Shown here: positions 1 to 5,309 of the stretch, piece after piece
Position numbering within the stretch: position 1 is the stretch's first letter
How the letters are laid out: each line of letters opens with the position of its first letter
Assembly (NCBI GenBank): GCA_017435245.1
Contig: JAFSFK010000113.1
Coordinates: 1 to 5,545, forward strand
DNA length: 5,545 bases
DNA from: Oscillospiraceae bacterium
Lineage (GTDB): Bacteria; Bacillota; Clostridia; Oscillospirales; Oscillospiraceae
Reading direction: 5' to 3'
Position numbers and translations under genes: made by a program
The notes under the pieces: generated by a model
Database searches by the model: none
What the model saw: only the letters and a program-made list of their open reading frames with translations
What the model was told of the DNA's origin: nothing

Positions 1-2
1 AG

Positions 3-98
3 CTTACCGGTCTGGATCTGCGTCAGTTCGACCATGCGATCGTGTTCAAGGTGGCTTTGATGGTGCGCAAGTACCTGTCTTCCCGGGAGACAAGATAA
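3..98 (+). CDS. C-terminal fragment of an unidentified protein (5' end outside window)
   Basis: Only the last 31 codons and a TAA stop lie in the window. The peptide begins LTGLDLRQFDHAIVFKVALM and ends in VRKYLSSRETR. I do not recognise the family. This frame is preferred because its codons (CTG, CGT, GTG, AAG, ATC) match the neighbouring genes, and because its stop lies 11 bp before a strong terminator-like hairpin. Frame 1 stops at 58-60, while frame 2 runs on through the hairpin and the ftsE promoter, which is implausible for coding sequence. The tail is basic and polar with no clear membrane segment. The hairpin and the new promoter that follow suggest it belongs to a separate upstream transcription unit. 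No function is proposed. Confidence 0.6.
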   Translation, partial: LTGLDLRQFDHAIVFKVALMVRKYLSSRETR

Positions 99-109
99 CC
101 TTTGCATCC

Positions 110-138
110 TTTGAGCCGCACTTGCCGTGCGGCTCAAA
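110..138 (+). terminator. Probable terminator hairpin after the upstream gene
   Basis: A perfect 12-bp stem (110-121 with 127-138, TTTGAGCCGCAC against its complement) closes a 5-nt loop, TTGCC. It starts 11 bp after the stop codon of the upstream gene and lies before the ftsE promoter. The tract that follows (TTGTGTGGTTT) is only moderately T-rich, so intrinsic termination may be incomplete. Confidence 0.65.
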
Positions 139-173
139 TTGTGTGGTTTCCAGCATTTTCTGCCGGAGGCAGG

Positions 174-202
174 TTGACACGTGGATTACAATATGTTACA
201 AT
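174..202 (+). promoter_or_regulatory. Sigma-A-type promoter of the ftsEX operon
   Basis: The -35 box TTGACA (174-179) and the -10 box TACAAT (197-202) are separated by exactly 17 bp. A TG at 194-195, one base before the -10 box, gives an extended -10. Transcription should begin near 209, giving a leader of about 25 nt before the ftsE start at 234. The ribosome binding site is GGAG at 220-223, 10 nt upstream of the ATG. With no room for a leader structure, the operon is probably driven by a plain, strong vegetative promoter. Confidence 0.85.
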
Positions 203-233
203 TTAGTTACACTACATATGGAGCGATAGATAT

Positions 234-920
234 ATGATCGAATTTACTGATGTTACAAAGTCCTATGTGGAAGGCAACCACGCCCTGCGGGGAGTGAGTA
301 TGCAGATCGAGGACGGCGAATTTGCTTTTCTGGTAGGTCCTTCCGGTTCCGGTAAGTCTACCATCATTAAGCTGATCACCGGTGAGCTGCGGCCTACCTC
401 CGGCAGCGTGCACGTCAACGGCTATTCTCTGAGCCGGATCCGTAAGCGTGAGATCCCTTACCTGCGCCGTACAGTCGGTGTTGTGTTCCAGGATTTCCGC
501 CTGATCAACAATAAGACGGTTTATGAAAATGTGGCCTTTGCAATGCGTGCGATCGGTGCCCGGGAGAAGGAGATCCGTGCCCGTGTGCCGTACATTCTGG
601 AGCTGGTAGGTCTGGAAAATAAGAGCCGCCGCCATCCCAATGAGCTTTCCGGCGGCGAGCAGCAGCGTCTGGCCATTGCCAGAGCGCTGGTCAATAACCC
701 CTCCACCATCATTGCTGACGAGCCTACTGGTAACCTGGATCCTGCTATGTCTTTGGAAATTATGAGCCTGCTGCAGGAGATCAATAATCTGGGTACCACG
801 ATGCTGGTGGTCACCCACGCCAAGGACTTGGTGGAACACTTTGGCAAGCGTGTTATCTCCCTGAACGAGGGCATGATCGCACACGACGGAATGGATGGGT
901 ACTATACTTATGAAGATTAA
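234..920 (+). CDS. ftsE: Cell division ATP-binding protein FtsE
   Basis: FtsE is the cytoplasmic ATPase of the FtsEX complex. It binds and hydrolyses ATP and passes the conformational change through FtsX to a peptidoglycan hydrolase outside the membrane. The 228-residue protein is one complete ABC nucleotide-binding domain of normal FtsE length. Visible motifs are Walker A GPSGSGKST (35-43), the Q-loop glutamine Q86 in VVFQDFRL, signature LSGGEQQR (138-145), Walker B TIIADE (158-163) with catalytic E163, the GNLD D-loop (166-169), and the H-switch H195 in VVTHAKD. The segment FQDFRLI after the Q-loop is typical of FtsE rather than of LolD-type or other MacB-like ATPases. The start at 234 has GGAG 10 nt upstream. 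The gene is first in its operon and its 3' end overlaps ftsX. No key residue is missing. Confidence 0.96.
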   Translation: MIEFTDVTKSYVEGNHALRGVSMQIEDGEFAFLVGPSGSGKSTIIKLITGELRPTSGSVHVNGYSLSRIRKREIPYLRRTVGVVFQDFRLINNKTVYENVAFAMRAIGAREKEIRARVPYILELVGLENKSRRHPNELSGGEQQRLAIARALVNNPSTIIADEPTGNLDPAMSLEIMSLLQEINNLGTTMLVVTHAKDLVEHFGKRVISLNEGMIAHDGMDGYYTYED

Positions 921-1797
921 TAACCTTGGATATTTGATGAAAGAGGGCATCCGGGGAATTTTCCTCCACGGCTTTATGTCCTTTGCCGCTGTGTGTGTTA
1001 CGGTGGCCTGCCTGCTGATCGTGGGCACCTTTTCCAGCTTGATTTACAACCTGAACATTATGGTGGAAGAGCTGAATATGACCAATGAGGTCCTTGCCTA
1101 CGTGGATGAGGAACTGTCCGATGCTGAGGCTAGAAGCGTTGGTACCACCATCAACCGGGTGGATAATGTGCTGGAATCCAACTTCGTCTCCCGTGAGGAG
1201 GCTTTGCAGAACTTTATTGCTGACTATGAAAATCCCGCTGCCTTTGACGGTACGGATCCCATGACCCTGCAGCACCGGTATGTGATCGTGCTGAAGGACA
1301 ACCGGCTCCTCACCGAAACAATGGAAGACCTGTGGGAGGTTCCCGGTGTTGTGGATGTTGTGGCATTTGACGAGCTGGCGGAGGGCTTCTCTACCATTCA
1401 GGATGTGCTGCATATCGTCTCCATCGTGGTGATCGCAGTTTTGCTGGTGGTATCCCTGCTGATCATTTCCAACACGGTCAAGCTTGCTATGTATGACCGC
1501 CGGGATGAGATCGCTATTATGAAGATGGTGGGTGCTACCAACGGCTTTATCCGCTTCCCCTATGTGGTGGAAGGCTTCTGTCTGGGTATGATGGGTGCAG
1601 CGCTGGCCTTTGGTCTGGAATGGCTGATGTATGACCAGCTGGTTGCCCGGATCAATGCGGTGGATACCCTGCAGCTGTTCAACTTTGTTCCCTTCCAGCA
1701 GCTGCTGCTGCCGATGATCGCTACCTTTGCCGCCGCCGGTCTGTTTGTCGGTGTGGTTGGTAGCTGGACGTCTATCCGCAAGTTTATGAATGTTTAA
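910..1797 (+). CDS. ftsX: Cell division protein FtsX (ABC transporter-like permease)
   Basis: FtsX is the membrane partner of FtsE. It does not transport a substrate but relays ATPase motion to an extracytoplasmic wall hydrolase. From the ATG at 910 the protein has 295 residues. There is a short cytoplasmic N-terminus, a first membrane segment (about 22-46), a large outer loop (about 48-165) that is the expected docking site for the hydrolase, and then three more membrane segments (about 167-187, 219-241 and 268-290). Between the second and third lies the FtsX-family signature RRDEIAIMKMVGAT (197-210). The in-frame ATG at 895 would add only five residues. The 910 start is preferred because MKINNLGYLMKEGIRG is the normal FtsX beginning and GGATGGG lies just upstream. 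The gene overlaps ftsE by 11 bp, which suggests translational coupling and near-equal output. Confidence 0.94.
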   Translation: MKINNLGYLMKEGIRGIFLHGFMSFAAVCVTVACLLIVGTFSSLIYNLNIMVEELNMTNEVLAYVDEELSDAEARSVGTTINRVDNVLESNFVSREEALQNFIADYENPAAFDGTDPMTLQHRYVIVLKDNRLLTETMEDLWEVPGVVDVVAFDELAEGFSTIQDVLHIVSIVVIAVLLVVSLLIISNTVKLAMYDRRDEIAIMKMVGATNGFIRFPYVVEGFCLGMMGAALAFGLEWLMYDQLVARINAVDTLQLFNFVPFQQLLLPMIATFAAAGLFVGVVGSWTSIRKFMNV

Positions 1798-1809
1798 GCG
1801 AGGTCCTTT

Positions 1810-3063
1810 ATGAAGAACAGAAAATTATGGGTAAGCCTTCTGGCAGGATTTCTGGCACTGGTTATGATCCTGGGCCTGTTTGTCAGTGTGCTCCCCACCT
1901 ATGTCAGTGCGGAAAGCTCCGCTGAGATCCAGAAGCGCCTGGAGGCACTGGAAGATGAAAAAGATGTTATCGACGAAAAGATCAAGGAGCTGGAAGGCCA
2001 GTTGTCCGAGAACTTCGGCGAGATGGAAGAGATCGTTGCGCAGAAGGATCTGATCGATCAGGAGGTCTTTCTGCTGAACCAGCAGGTGGACAACATCAAT
2101 GCGCAGATCATTGAGACCGGTCTGCTCATTGCCGATAAGCAGGATGAGCTGGATGCGGCAGAAGAGCATCTGGCTCAGCTGCAGGAAAAAAACAAAGAGC
2201 GCATCCGTGCTATGGAGAAAAACGGCGGCCTGTCCTATTGGTCTGTCATCTTCAAAGCGAACAGCTTTGTGGATCTGCTGGATCGGCTGAAGATGATTGA
2301 GGAGATCGCTGAGGCAGACAAGGAACGTCTTGAGGAGATGGCTGCCGCTGCTGAGGCGGTTGCCGCAGCCAGAGATGCTCTGGAGGGGGACAAGGCTGCT
2401 TTAGAGGAAAGCAAGAAGGCGTTGGCTGCGGCTCAGGACGAGCTGGCAGTCAAGCGTGCCGAGGCAGATAAGCTCCTGGCGGAGCTGGTGGCCATCGGTC
2501 AGGAGTATGAGGATCTGCTGGAGCAGTCTGAGGACGAGCAGCAGGAGCTGGCTCTGGAGATCGCCCAGGCAGAGAAGGAGTACAAGGCGGCCAAGAAAAA
2601 GGAAGAAGAGGCATTGCGTCCTTCTTATCCCAGCGGTGGAAATACCACCCCCAGTACAGCACCTCCTTCCAGTGCCGGCTGGATCACGCCCTGCCGTTAT
2701 ATTGCAATGACCAGCCCCTTCGGTATGCGTTGGCACCCCATTTCCGGCGGCTACAAAATGCACTATGGCGTTGACCTGGCAAATAATACCGGTACACCCA
2801 TTTATGCAGCCCGCAGCGGAACCGTTACCACCGCTTCCTACAACGGCAGCGCAGGTTACTATGTATCCATCAACCATGGTGACGGCTTCAGCTCCATCTA
2901 TATGCACATGACCCATTACATCGTCTATTCCGGTCAGTATGTGGAGCAGGGACAGGTCATCGGCTATATGGGTTCCACCGGCGGTTCCACCGGCCCGCAC
3001 CTGCACTTCGGCATTTCTTACAACGGTACTTACGTGAATCCCGCAAATTACATTAACATCTAA
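1810..3063 (+). CDS. Secreted coiled-coil M23 peptidoglycan endopeptidase, probable FtsEX-controlled hydrolase
   Basis: This is a 417-residue exported wall enzyme. Residues 1-34 are a Sec signal peptide: basic MKNRK, a hydrophobic core, then a likely cleavage after VSA. Residues about 35-270 are a long charged Glu/Lys/Ala/Leu coiled coil like that of EnvC, PcsB and CwlO, the parts by which such proteins dock on FtsX. A Pro/Ser/Gly/Thr linker (about 271-292) leads to an M23 (LytM/lysostaphin-type) domain. Its zinc ligands H318 and D322 (HYGVD) and H399 (HLHF) are present, as is the catalytic-site H366 (YMHM). Thus the domain looks active, unlike the degenerate LytM domain of E. coli EnvC. The cut bond is probably in the peptide cross-links but cannot be read from sequence. 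The start has CGAGG 6 nt upstream and lies 12 bp after ftsX, so it is in the same operon. The stop codon falls inside a palindromic repeat. Confidence 0.92.
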   Translation: MKNRKLWVSLLAGFLALVMILGLFVSVLPTYVSAESSAEIQKRLEALEDEKDVIDEKIKELEGQLSENFGEMEEIVAQKDLIDQEVFLLNQQVDNINAQIIETGLLIADKQDELDAAEEHLAQLQEKNKERIRAMEKNGGLSYWSVIFKANSFVDLLDRLKMIEEIAEADKERLEEMAAAAEAVAAARDALEGDKAALEESKKALAAAQDELAVKRAEADKLLAELVAIGQEYEDLLEQSEDEQQELALEIAQAEKEYKAAKKKEEEALRPSYPSGGNTTPSTAPPSSAGWITPCRYIAMTSPFGMRWHPISGGYKMHYGVDLANNTGTPIYAARSGTVTTASYNGSAGYYVSINHGDGFSSIYMHMTHYIVYSGQYVEQGQVIGYMGSTGGSTGPHLHFGISYNGTYVNPANYINI

Positions 3064-3224
3064 TACTAATTCTTAATAAAAATCAAAGATTTTTATTAAG
3101 AAGGCCCCGCTTGGAGCGTTGCCCTTTTGTGCCGTAAGCGGCACAAAAGCCGTCTCATACAGTTCTTGACGCACCTACGGTGCTATAAAAAGCTTTTAAA
3201 GCTTTTTATGAAGAACTAGTATAA
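3061..3224. repeat. Hairpin-rich palindromic element with imperfect terminal inverted repeats (MITE-like)
   Basis: The ends 3061-3082 and 3203-3224 are inverted repeats matching at 19 of 22 positions. Inside are several hairpins: a perfect 15-bp stem (3070-3084 with 3088-3102, loop AAA), an 11-bp stem (3124-3134 with 3139-3149, loop TAAG), a 5-bp stem GCACC/GGTGC (3171-3175 with 3179-3183), and an AT-rich palindrome ATAAAAAGCTTT/AAAGCTTTTTAT (3185-3196 with 3198-3209). A 7-bp pair AGTTCTT/AAGAACT (3161-3167 with 3211-3217) encloses the last two. No coding frame or transposase is present. A non-autonomous mobile repeat is the best reading. It could also work as an mRNA 3'-end structure for the hydrolase gene, but no T-tract follows any stem. 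Confidence 0.7.
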
Positions 3225-3232
3225 AAGCGGGA

Positions 3233-3238
3233 TATAAT
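3233..3238 (+). promoter_or_regulatory. Candidate -10 box of a ctpA promoter
   Basis: A perfect TATAAT lies about 75 bp before the protease start and just outside the right end of the palindromic element. No good -35 box is found 16-18 bp upstream; the bases there (GAAGAA, at the element's right end) match poorly. Either it is an activator-dependent or weak promoter, or the protease is read through from the ftsEX operon. If it is used, transcription begins near 3245 and the hairpin at 3252-3281 is at the 5' end of the message. Confidence 0.4.
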
Positions 3239-3251
3239 AAGAAAAAGAACG

Positions 3252-3281
3252 ATTCCCACAGCCTTTTCGGGCTGTGGGAAT
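3252..3281. promoter_or_regulatory. Strong leader hairpin upstream of ctpA; terminator-like on the minus strand
   Basis: A 12-bp perfect stem (3252-3263 with 3270-3281) contains CCCACAGCC against GGCTGTGGG around the loop TTTTCG. On the + strand no T-run follows, so it is unlikely to terminate ctpA transcription. On the minus strand it is followed by CGTTCTTTTTCTTATT, which would suit an intrinsic terminator for reverse-strand transcripts. A second small stem, TTGCT/AGCAA (3281-3285 with 3293-3297), lies between it and the ribosome binding site. Confidence 0.55.
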
Positions 3282-3298
3282 TGCTGATACTTAGCAAG

Positions 3299-3325
3299 AA
3301 GGAGGAACCGTAAATGGAAGGTTCC
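3299..3325 (+). promoter_or_regulatory. Perfect ribosome binding site and possible start-codon hairpin of ctpA
   Basis: AAGGAGG (3299-3305) stands 8 nt before the ATG at 3314 and fixes the start. GGAACC (3304-3309) can pair with GGTTCC (3320-3325) inside the first codons, placing the ATG in a 10-nt loop and covering the last two bases of the ribosome binding site. The 6-bp stem may be chance. Confidence 0.5.
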
Positions 3326-4471
3326 GAAAAATGGAAAAACAGGCTGCTGCGTTTTGCCTCGTACGTGCTGGTGGCGGCAGTGGCATCGGCAGTGACCCTG
3401 TCGGTCTTTGGCGGTCAGAGCAAGCTGGAGGAGCTGGAAAAGCTTTTGCAAACGAAGTTTGTAGGGGATGCGGATCCGGTTTTGATGGAGGATGCGGCAG
3501 CTGCTGCGATGGTGGCGGCACTGGGAGACCGGTGGAGCTACTATGTTCCCGCTTCTGCTTACGAATCCTACGCCGAGGGCAAGACCAATTCCTATGTGGG
3601 AGTTGGCATTACCGTAGTCCTGCGGGAGGACGGCACCGGTTTTGATATCACTCGGGTGGAGCCGGGCGGCAGTGCGCAGGAGGCGGGGATCCTTCCCGGG
3701 GATATCCTCGTCGAGGCGGCAGGACATTCCCTGGCAGGGATGGATATTAACACCCCGGCTTCTTATATCAAAGGGGAAGAGGGAACACCTGTCACGGTAA
3801 AAGTACTGCGGGATGGGGAAGAACTGACGTTTGAACTGCTGCGCAAGAAAATTGAGACACAAGTGGCATCCGGACAGATGCTGCAGGGCAATGTGGGCTA
3901 TGTTAAGATCGCAAATTTCAATGACCGGTGCGCCCAGCAGACCATAGCGGCAGTGGATGAATTGACTGCACAGGGAGCAGTGGCGCTGATCTTCGACGTG
4001 CGGGATAATCCCGGTGGTTACCGGCAGGAGCTGGTGGAGATCCTGGATCATCTGCTGCCGGAAGGACCGCTGTTTCGCAGTGTGAGCTACACGGGGTTTG
4101 AGGACGAGGATACCTCGGGTCCGGAGTGCTTGGAGCTTCCTATGGCGGTGCTGGTGAACAGCGAAAGCTATTCTGCCGCCGAGTTTTTTGCTGCTGCCCT
4201 TTCTGAGTATGACTGGGCTGCGGTGGTTGGAACACCCACCTGTGGCAAGGGGTATTATCAGAATACCTTCCGGTTGTCAGACGGTTCTGCGGTGGGTCTG
4301 TCCACCGGTGCTTATTACACCCCCAACGGGGTGAGTCTGGCGGAAACCGGAGGCCTTGTACCGGATGTGGAAGTTGCGGTGGACGAGGAAACCTCTGCCC
4401 GTATTTACGCCGGTCTGGTGGACCCTATGGAGGATCCCCAGATCCTTGCGGCACTGGAAAGCCTAAAATGA
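3314..4471 (+). CDS. ctpA: S41 carboxyl-terminal processing protease (CtpA/CtpB type)
   Basis: This is a 385-residue serine protease of the C-terminal processing family, probably tethered to the outer face of the membrane. Residues 12-33 form an N-terminal membrane anchor or uncleaved signal. A helical region (about 37-92) includes AALGDRWSYY, followed by a PDZ domain (about 93-165, with YVGVGI and the GILPGD segment) that recognises substrate C-termini. The S41 core carries DVRDNPGG (228-235). The likely nucleophile is S287 in YSAAEFF, with K312 and Q316 in GKGYYQ; the K-to-Q spacing of four matches the Ser-Lys-Gln triad of CtpB. There is no extra C-terminal wall-binding domain. The only good start is the ATG at 3314. 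A protease of this class near ftsEX and a hydrolase is familiar in Firmicutes. Eight of its 13 arginine codons are CGG, whereas greA uses mainly CGT, suggesting lower expression. The substrate is unknown. Confidence 0.93.
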   Translation: MEGSEKWKNRLLRFASYVLVAAVASAVTLSVFGGQSKLEELEKLLQTKFVGDADPVLMEDAAAAAMVAALGDRWSYYVPASAYESYAEGKTNSYVGVGITVVLREDGTGFDITRVEPGGSAQEAGILPGDILVEAAGHSLAGMDINTPASYIKGEEGTPVTVKVLRDGEELTFELLRKKIETQVASGQMLQGNVGYVKIANFNDRCAQQTIAAVDELTAQGAVALIFDVRDNPGGYRQELVEILDHLLPEGPLFRSVSYTGFEDEDTSGPECLELPMAVLVNSESYSAAEFFAAALSEYDWAAVVGTPTCGKGYYQNTFRLSDGSAVGLSTGAYYTPNGVSLAETGGLVPDVEVAVDEETSARIYAGLVDPMEDPQILAALESLK

Positions 4472-4474
4472 TGC

Positions 4475-4502
4475 TTTGCGGCTATGGCAACATAGCCGCA
4501 AA
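4475..4502 (+). terminator. Probable ctpA terminator hairpin
   Basis: A perfect 12-bp stem (TTTGCGGCTATG at 4475-4486 with 4491-4502) closes a GCAA loop, a stable GNRA tetraloop. It begins 3 bp after the protease stop codon. The tail TTCCAGTTTATC is only weakly T-rich, so it may stabilise the 3' end as much as it terminates. Confidence 0.6.
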
Positions 4503-4545
4503 TTCCAGTTTATCGAGCTGTTCGGTAAATCTATCGTCATACCTT

Positions 4546-4682
4546 GTAGGGGCGATTATCAATCGCCCGCCCAATAATTTGTGTGCAAATTATTGGGATT
4601 TCCGAAGGAAATCACATTTTATCGCCTTCGGCGATGGGATTTTGTTTTGCAAAATCCCCGGGCGGATAATATCCGCCCCTAC
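4546..4682. repeat. Six-hairpin palindromic intergenic element with terminal inverted repeats
   Basis: The ends GTAGGGGCG... (4546-4569) and ...CGCCCCTAC (4659-4682) are inverted repeats matching at 19 of 24 positions, and each end is itself a palindrome. The stems run 4550-4568 (8 bp, loop ATC), 4570-4597 (12 bp, loop TGTG), 4597-4613 (7 bp, loop GAA), 4621-4635 (6 bp, loop TTC), 4636-4658 (9 bp, loop TTTTG) and 4660-4678 (9-bp palindrome around one A). Only about 7 of the bases between the first and last stem are outside a hairpin and its loop. GTAGGGGCG-ended palindromes resemble repeats I know as common intergenic elements in bacteria. An open frame crosses it but is an artefact. No transposase and no clear target duplication are seen. 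Confidence 0.75.
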
Positions 4683-4747
4683 GGATTCTAACGAACATCG
4701 CATCGAAAAACCGGAATTTATCCATGCAAAAAATCCCAAACCCGTAC

Positions 4748-4776
4748 TTGACGAAAAGATACAATTCTACTATAAT
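4748..4776 (+). promoter_or_regulatory. Sigma-A-type promoter of greA-lysS
   Basis: TTGACG (4748-4753) and a perfect TATAAT (4771-4776) are separated by 17 bp. Transcription should start near 4783, giving a leader of about 40 nt with AAAGGA (4807-4812) 10 nt before the greA ATG. One base off consensus at the -35 box makes this the strongest-looking promoter in the window, fitting a well-expressed housekeeping unit. Confidence 0.88.
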
Positions 4777-4822
4777 GTTATGAGATATCGAAATTTTTGC
4801 GATTAGAAAGGAACTTGCAACT

Positions 4823-5299
4823 ATGGCAAAGGAATTTAAGATCACAAGCCTGCGACTGGCTGACCTGGAAAAGGAACTGAATTACCTGAAGACGACCCGT
4901 GAGCGTGAGATCGCAGCAATGATCGCTGAAGCCCGCTCCTACGGTGACTTGTCCGAAAACTCCGAGTACGATGCTGCCAAGAATGAGCAGGCAAAGCTCT
5001 ATGGCCGTATTGCCGAGATCGAGGACATCCTGTCCCACGCTGTTATTATCGAGGACGAGAATGAGGCCAACGGCCGTGTGGGTCTGGGATGCACCGTTAC
5101 CGTGGAAGATCTGAAGACCGGTAAGACGACTGACTACCGGATCACCGGTTCTCAGGAGGCCAATCCTATGGAGTACAAGCTTTCTGATGATTCTCCCTTT
5201 GGCCGTGCCATCGTTGGCAAGTCCATCGGTGATACTTTCACCGTCAATGCCCCTATGGGCACTTATGAGATGAAGGTCATCAATGTGAAGCGTGATTAA
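4823..5299 (+). CDS. greA: Transcription elongation factor GreA
   Basis: GreA enters the secondary channel of RNA polymerase and stimulates the enzyme's own cleavage of the RNA 3' end, rescuing backtracked complexes. The 158-residue product has the full family length. Residues about 1-77 are the N-terminal antiparallel coiled coil. Its tip carries GDLSENSEYDAAKNEQ (41-56), with the acidic D42 and E45 that help hold the catalytic metal in the polymerase. Residues about 82-157 form the C-terminal FKBP-like domain, including the conserved SPFGRAIVGKSIGD (124-137). The ATG at 4823 is supported by AAAGGA 10 nt upstream and by the standard MAKEFKIT beginning. Arginine is mostly CGT, consistent with high expression. 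It is first in a two-gene or longer unit with lysS, 10 bp downstream. Confidence 0.96.
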   Translation: MAKEFKITSLRLADLEKELNYLKTTREREIAAMIAEARSYGDLSENSEYDAAKNEQAKLYGRIAEIEDILSHAVIIEDENEANGRVGLGCTVTVEDLKTGKTTDYRITGSQEANPMEYKLSDDSPFGRAIVGKSIGDTFTVNAPMGTYEMKVINVKRD

Positions 5300-5309
5300 G
5301 GAGAAAACA

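Noticed and set aside
895..909. Upstream ATG adding five residues (MGTIL) to FtsX
   Set aside because: The ATG at 910 gives the usual FtsX N-terminus and is better spaced from the GGATGGG purine run; the 895 start would also lengthen the overlap with ftsE to 26 bp.
207..1028. 273-codon open frame on the minus strand across ftsE and ftsX
   Set aside because: It is the antisense shadow of two clear ABC-family genes; it has no plausible domain and would cover the ftsE start and the promoter-proximal region.
3166..3189. TTGACG and TATAAA as a promoter inside the palindromic element
   Set aside because: The boxes are only 12 bp apart, too close for sigma-A, and both are parts of hairpin arms.
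3061..3224. CRISPR array or tandem repeat
   Set aside because: The repeated parts are inverted, not direct, and no evenly spaced unit repeats.
3206..4051. 281-codon minus-strand open frame opposite ctpA
   Set aside because: Antisense shadow of the S41 protease coding region; its peptide is His/Gln/Leu-rich in the way reverse frames of GC-biased genes are.
4468..4806. 112-codon open frame on the + strand between ctpA and greA
   Set aside because: It starts on the ctpA stop, has no ribosome binding site of its own, runs through a terminator hairpin, the six-hairpin repeat and the greA promoter, and its peptide is rich in rare-looking residue runs with no family resemblance.
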